From Thiobacillus thioparus DSM 505 (GTDB taxonomy: Bacteria; Pseudomonadota; Gammaproteobacteria; Burkholderiales; Thiobacillaceae), in contig NZ_KB891328.1 of assembly GCF_000373385.1 (NCBI RefSeq), forward strand, positions 124,001 through 188,000: DNA of 64,000 nt, read 5' to 3'. The translations under genes were made by a program, and so were the position numbers. Of this stretch, positions 62,801-64,000 are shown in pieces. Position 1 is the stretch's first letter; each line of letters opens with the position of its first letter. The notes under the pieces are model-generated. The model made no database searches, was not told where the DNA came from, and saw only the letters and a list, made by a program, of their open reading frames with translations.

Positions 62801-63836
62801 GCTGCGCGGCGAGTTCTACATCGTCGGCCAGCCCAATGGGGCGGACCGCGTGCGCATTCTACGCAAGGAGCGGGTGATCCTGGACGAGGCGCGTACCGAT
62901 CTGCAAAGTGCCTGGGCGCGCACCAGCCATGAAATGGCAAAGCTGCGCGACAACCCGGTTTGCGCCGAGCAGGAATTCGCACGCAATGCCGATGCCGGCG
63001 ATCCGGGCCTGCGTTATGCACCGACTTTCGATGTGGACGACGACATCGCCGCACCTTTCATCGCCCGCGGCATGCGCCCACGCGTGGCGGTGCTGCGCGA
63101 GCAGGGCGTCAACGGCCAGGTCGAGATGGCCGCCGTGTTCGACGCCGCCGGTTTTGCACCCGTCGACGTGCATATGAGCGATATCCTGTCCGGTCGGGTC
63201 AGCTTGGGCGACTTCACCGGACTGGCGGCCTGCGGCGGCTTCAGCTATGGCGATGTGCTGGGCGCGGGCGGCGGCTGGGCCAAATCCATCCTGTTCAACC
63301 CGCGCGCCCGGGATGAGTTTGCAGCGTTCTTCGGGCGAACCGACAGTTTCGCCCTGGGCGTGTGCAACGGTTGCCAGATGATGAGCCAACTGCATGGCCT
63401 GATTCCCGGCGCCGGCGCCTGGCCGCGTTTCGAACGCAACCTGTCTGAACAGTTCGAGGCGCGCTTTGCACAGGTCGAGGTGCTGGCTTCGCCATCGATT
63501 TTCTTCGCCGATATGGCGGGTTCGATGATGCCGATCGTGGTGTCGCATGGCGAAGGGCGGGTCGCTTTCCGCGAGGCGGCGCATGCAGCGCAGGCCGTGG
63601 CGACGCTGCGCTATGTCGATCACCATGGTGCGCCGACCGAATGCTACCCGCTCAATCCCAACGGCTCGGCCGGGGGGCTCACCGGATTCACCACGGCCGA
63701 TGGCCGTTTCAGCATCCTGATGCCGCATCCGGAACGCGTATACCGCGCGGCGCAGCTGTCGTGGCGGCCTGACGGGATGGCCGGCGCGAGCCCGTGGCTG
63801 CGGATGTTCCGCAATGCGCGGCGCGCGGTTGGGTGA
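59880..63836 (+). CDS. purL: Phosphoribosylformylglycinamidine synthase (large PurL)
   Basis: The 1318-aa single-chain FGAM synthase performs the fourth step of purine synthesis. An N-terminal PurS-like domain precedes the two AIRS-type halves ([45 protein letters not shown] in parts; [16 protein letters not shown]). The C-terminal glutaminase has the catalytic Cys in GVCNGCQMM and the His/Glu end (MPHPERVYR). Length is normal for proteobacterial PurL. A perfect hairpin occupies the leader directly before the ATG. Confidence 0.98.
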   Translation: MSSIVSLPGSDALSSFRLDKIRQEAARLGVALGELSARYWHFLELDAELDVAAEQQLAKTLDYGTPTDSPSADDVQVLVTPRPGTISPWSSKATDILRNSGLVQLHRIERGVAYRLRDPQGAALTAQALTALLPLLHDRMTEAVMGSLEGAHVLFQHVPPRELATVDVMAGGRAALEAANRELGLALSDDEVEYLVDNFTRIGRNPTDVELMMFAQANSEHCRHKIFNAAWVIDGEAQAKSLFGMIRDTHAAHPEGTVVAYSDNSSVIEGATIDRFYPRADGSYAYSSELTHVLMKVETHNHPTAISPFPGAATGSGGEIRDEGATGIGSKPKAGLCGFSVSNLNIPGYEQPWEVDVYGKPERIVTPLAIMLEGPIGAAAFNNEFGRPNLAGYFRTFEETVAGQRRGYHKPIMLAGGVGSIRADHVDKKMLPTGTLLIQLGGPGMLIGLGGGAASSMDTGANAADLDFDSVQRGNPEMERRAQEVIDRCWQLGDKNPILSIHDVGAGGLSNALPELVHGGGRGGRFELRAAPSEESGMSPREIWCNEAQERYVLAIPPDRLDEFHAICERERCPFAVLGEATEENHLLVSDSHFDNAPVDVSLDVILGKPPKMTRDVAHQPALPAPLALDGIDLKDAVYRVLALPGVASKMFLISIGDRSVGGLTARDQCVGPWQVPVADCAITLAGYQTTQGEAFSIGEKAPLALIDAPASGRMAVVEAITNLAAARVEGLGSVKLSANWMAPAGHPGEDAALFDTVAAVSNYCQALAVSIPVGKDSMSMKTVWQADGEKKSVTSPISLVISAFATTPDATQHLTPQLRTDAGDTDLVLIDLGLGKNRLGGSSFAQAYKQVGDHCPDAPAAAALSAFFETVQALNAAGKLLAYHDRSDGGLFVALCEMAFAGHCGVEMDVDELCSEKIRHDVEDEGLPEPDMQDPRGYSERMFSVLFSEEAGAVLQVRRSDTQAVMQAFFDAGLRGEFYIVGQPNGADRVRILRKERVILDEARTDLQSAWARTSHEMAKLRDNPVCAEQEFARNADAGDPGLRYAPTFDVDDDIAAPFIARGMRPRVAVLREQGVNGQVEMAAVFDAAGFAPVDVHMSDILSGRVSLGDFTGLAACGGFSYGDVLGAGGGWAKSILFNPRARDEFAAFFGRTDSFALGVCNGCQMMSQLHGLIPGAGAWPRFERNLSEQFEARFAQVEVLASPSIFFADMAGSMMPIVVSHGEGRVAFREAAHAAQAVATLRYVDHHGAPTECYPLNPNGSAGGLTGFTTADGRFSILMPHPERVYRAAQLSWRPDGMAGASPWLRMFRNARRAVG

Positions 63837-63844
63837 TGCGCGCC
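63820..63844 (+). repeat. Inverted repeat spanning the purL stop codon
   Basis: GGCGCGC (63820-63826) and GCGCGCC (63838-63844) form a perfect 7-bp stem with an 11-nt loop containing the purL TGA. No T tract follows, so it is not a standard intrinsic terminator. Confidence 0.45.
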
Positions 63845-63892
63845 GATATGAGAAAATAGCCGGCTTTGCTGCAATAACCCCGCTCTCCGCCC

Positions 63893-64000
63893 ATGAATGC
63901 ACCCGAAACCCTCCTGACGGATGACCACCTGCGTGCGCAGGTCAAGCTGCTGGGAACCCTGCTCGGCCAGGTGCTGCTGCAATTCGCTGGCGAAGATGTG
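63893..64000 (+). CDS. ppc: Phosphoenolpyruvate carboxylase, first 36 codons
   Basis: Only the N-terminus is in the window: MNAPETLLTDDHLRAQVKLL then GTLLGQVLLQFAGEDV. The pattern LLGxLLGxV followed by a Gly-acidic pair is the usual start of PEP carboxylase, which makes oxaloacetate from PEP. Since only 36 residues are present the call rests on this motif alone. The reading frame runs off the right edge. Confidence 0.75.
   Translation, partial: MNAPETLLTDDHLRAQVKLLGTLLGQVLLQFAGEDV

Overview
The window is a GC-rich, gene-dense chromosome segment. Core-gene order and protein character point to a betaproteobacterium. Recognisable blocks are pepA-holC-valS, rlmN-pilF-rodZ-ispG-hisS-yfgM-bamB-der, hflX-hflK-hflC-hisZ-purA, rnr-rlmB and pyrG-kdsA-eno-ftsB. 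Two genes suggest a sulfur oxidiser of the Thiobacillus type: a DsrE-family sulfurtransferase at the left edge, and a GalT/HIT-family protein whose size and motifs fit the adenylylsulfate:phosphate adenylyltransferase (APAT) described from Thiobacillus denitrificans. The genus assignment is inference. I see no insertion sequence, prophage, CRISPR array or rRNA gene.

Layout. 1-2.2 kb: a lone DsrE-like gene and a FadL/OmpP1-type outer-membrane gene, each bounded by intrinsic terminators. 2.2-7.5 kb (minus): pepA, holC, an unknown gene and valS. 7.6-10.6 kb: lptF-lptG (LPS export) and a ferritin-like DUF455 protein. 10.6-12.2 kb (minus): an unknown gene and the ribosomal oxygenase roxA. 12.2-15.6 kb: bcp-slyD, then accA-tilS. 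15.7-24.8 kb: ndk, then a tightly overlapped run from rlmN to der covering rRNA/tRNA methylation, type IV pilus biogenesis, cell shape, isoprenoid synthesis, His-tRNA synthesis and outer-membrane assembly. 24.9-26.7 kb: two small unknown minus-strand genes and the APAT candidate sit where hfq is normally found between der and hflX. 26.9-32.6 kb: hflX-hflK-hflC-DUF2065-hisZ-purA. 32.7 kb: a minus-strand tRNA-Leu(CAG) whose consensus-like promoter overlaps the rnr start.

32.8-35.9 kb: rnr-rlmB, then an AT-richer hypothetical gene. 36.4-39.0 kb (minus): YcaO and a RIO-type kinase. 39.1-44.1 kb: a TPR protein, a SenB-like glycosyltransferase (selenosugar synthase family), an rRNA methyltransferase, a DUF3579 protein and a membrane GGDEF-EAL protein. 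44.5-47.6 kb: divergent ppsR/ppsA with start codons only 11 nt apart. 47.6-56.0 kb: pyrG-kdsA-eno-ftsB-zipA-ligA-galU. 56.0-59.9 kb: a TetR regulator with two palindromic operators facing a DUF1348 gene, nnrDE, a PhnD-like binding protein and a DUF3330 protein. 59.9-64.0 kb: purL and the first 36 codons of ppc.

The gene content is mostly housekeeping. The less ordinary signals are the der-hflX interruption, an apparently orphan senB, an in-frame insertion in ValRS, a perfect hairpin directly in front of purL, a promoter -10 box framed by an inverted repeat before accA, and several genes lacking Shine-Dalgarno sequences whose -10-like hexamer lies 6-7 nt before the start codon.
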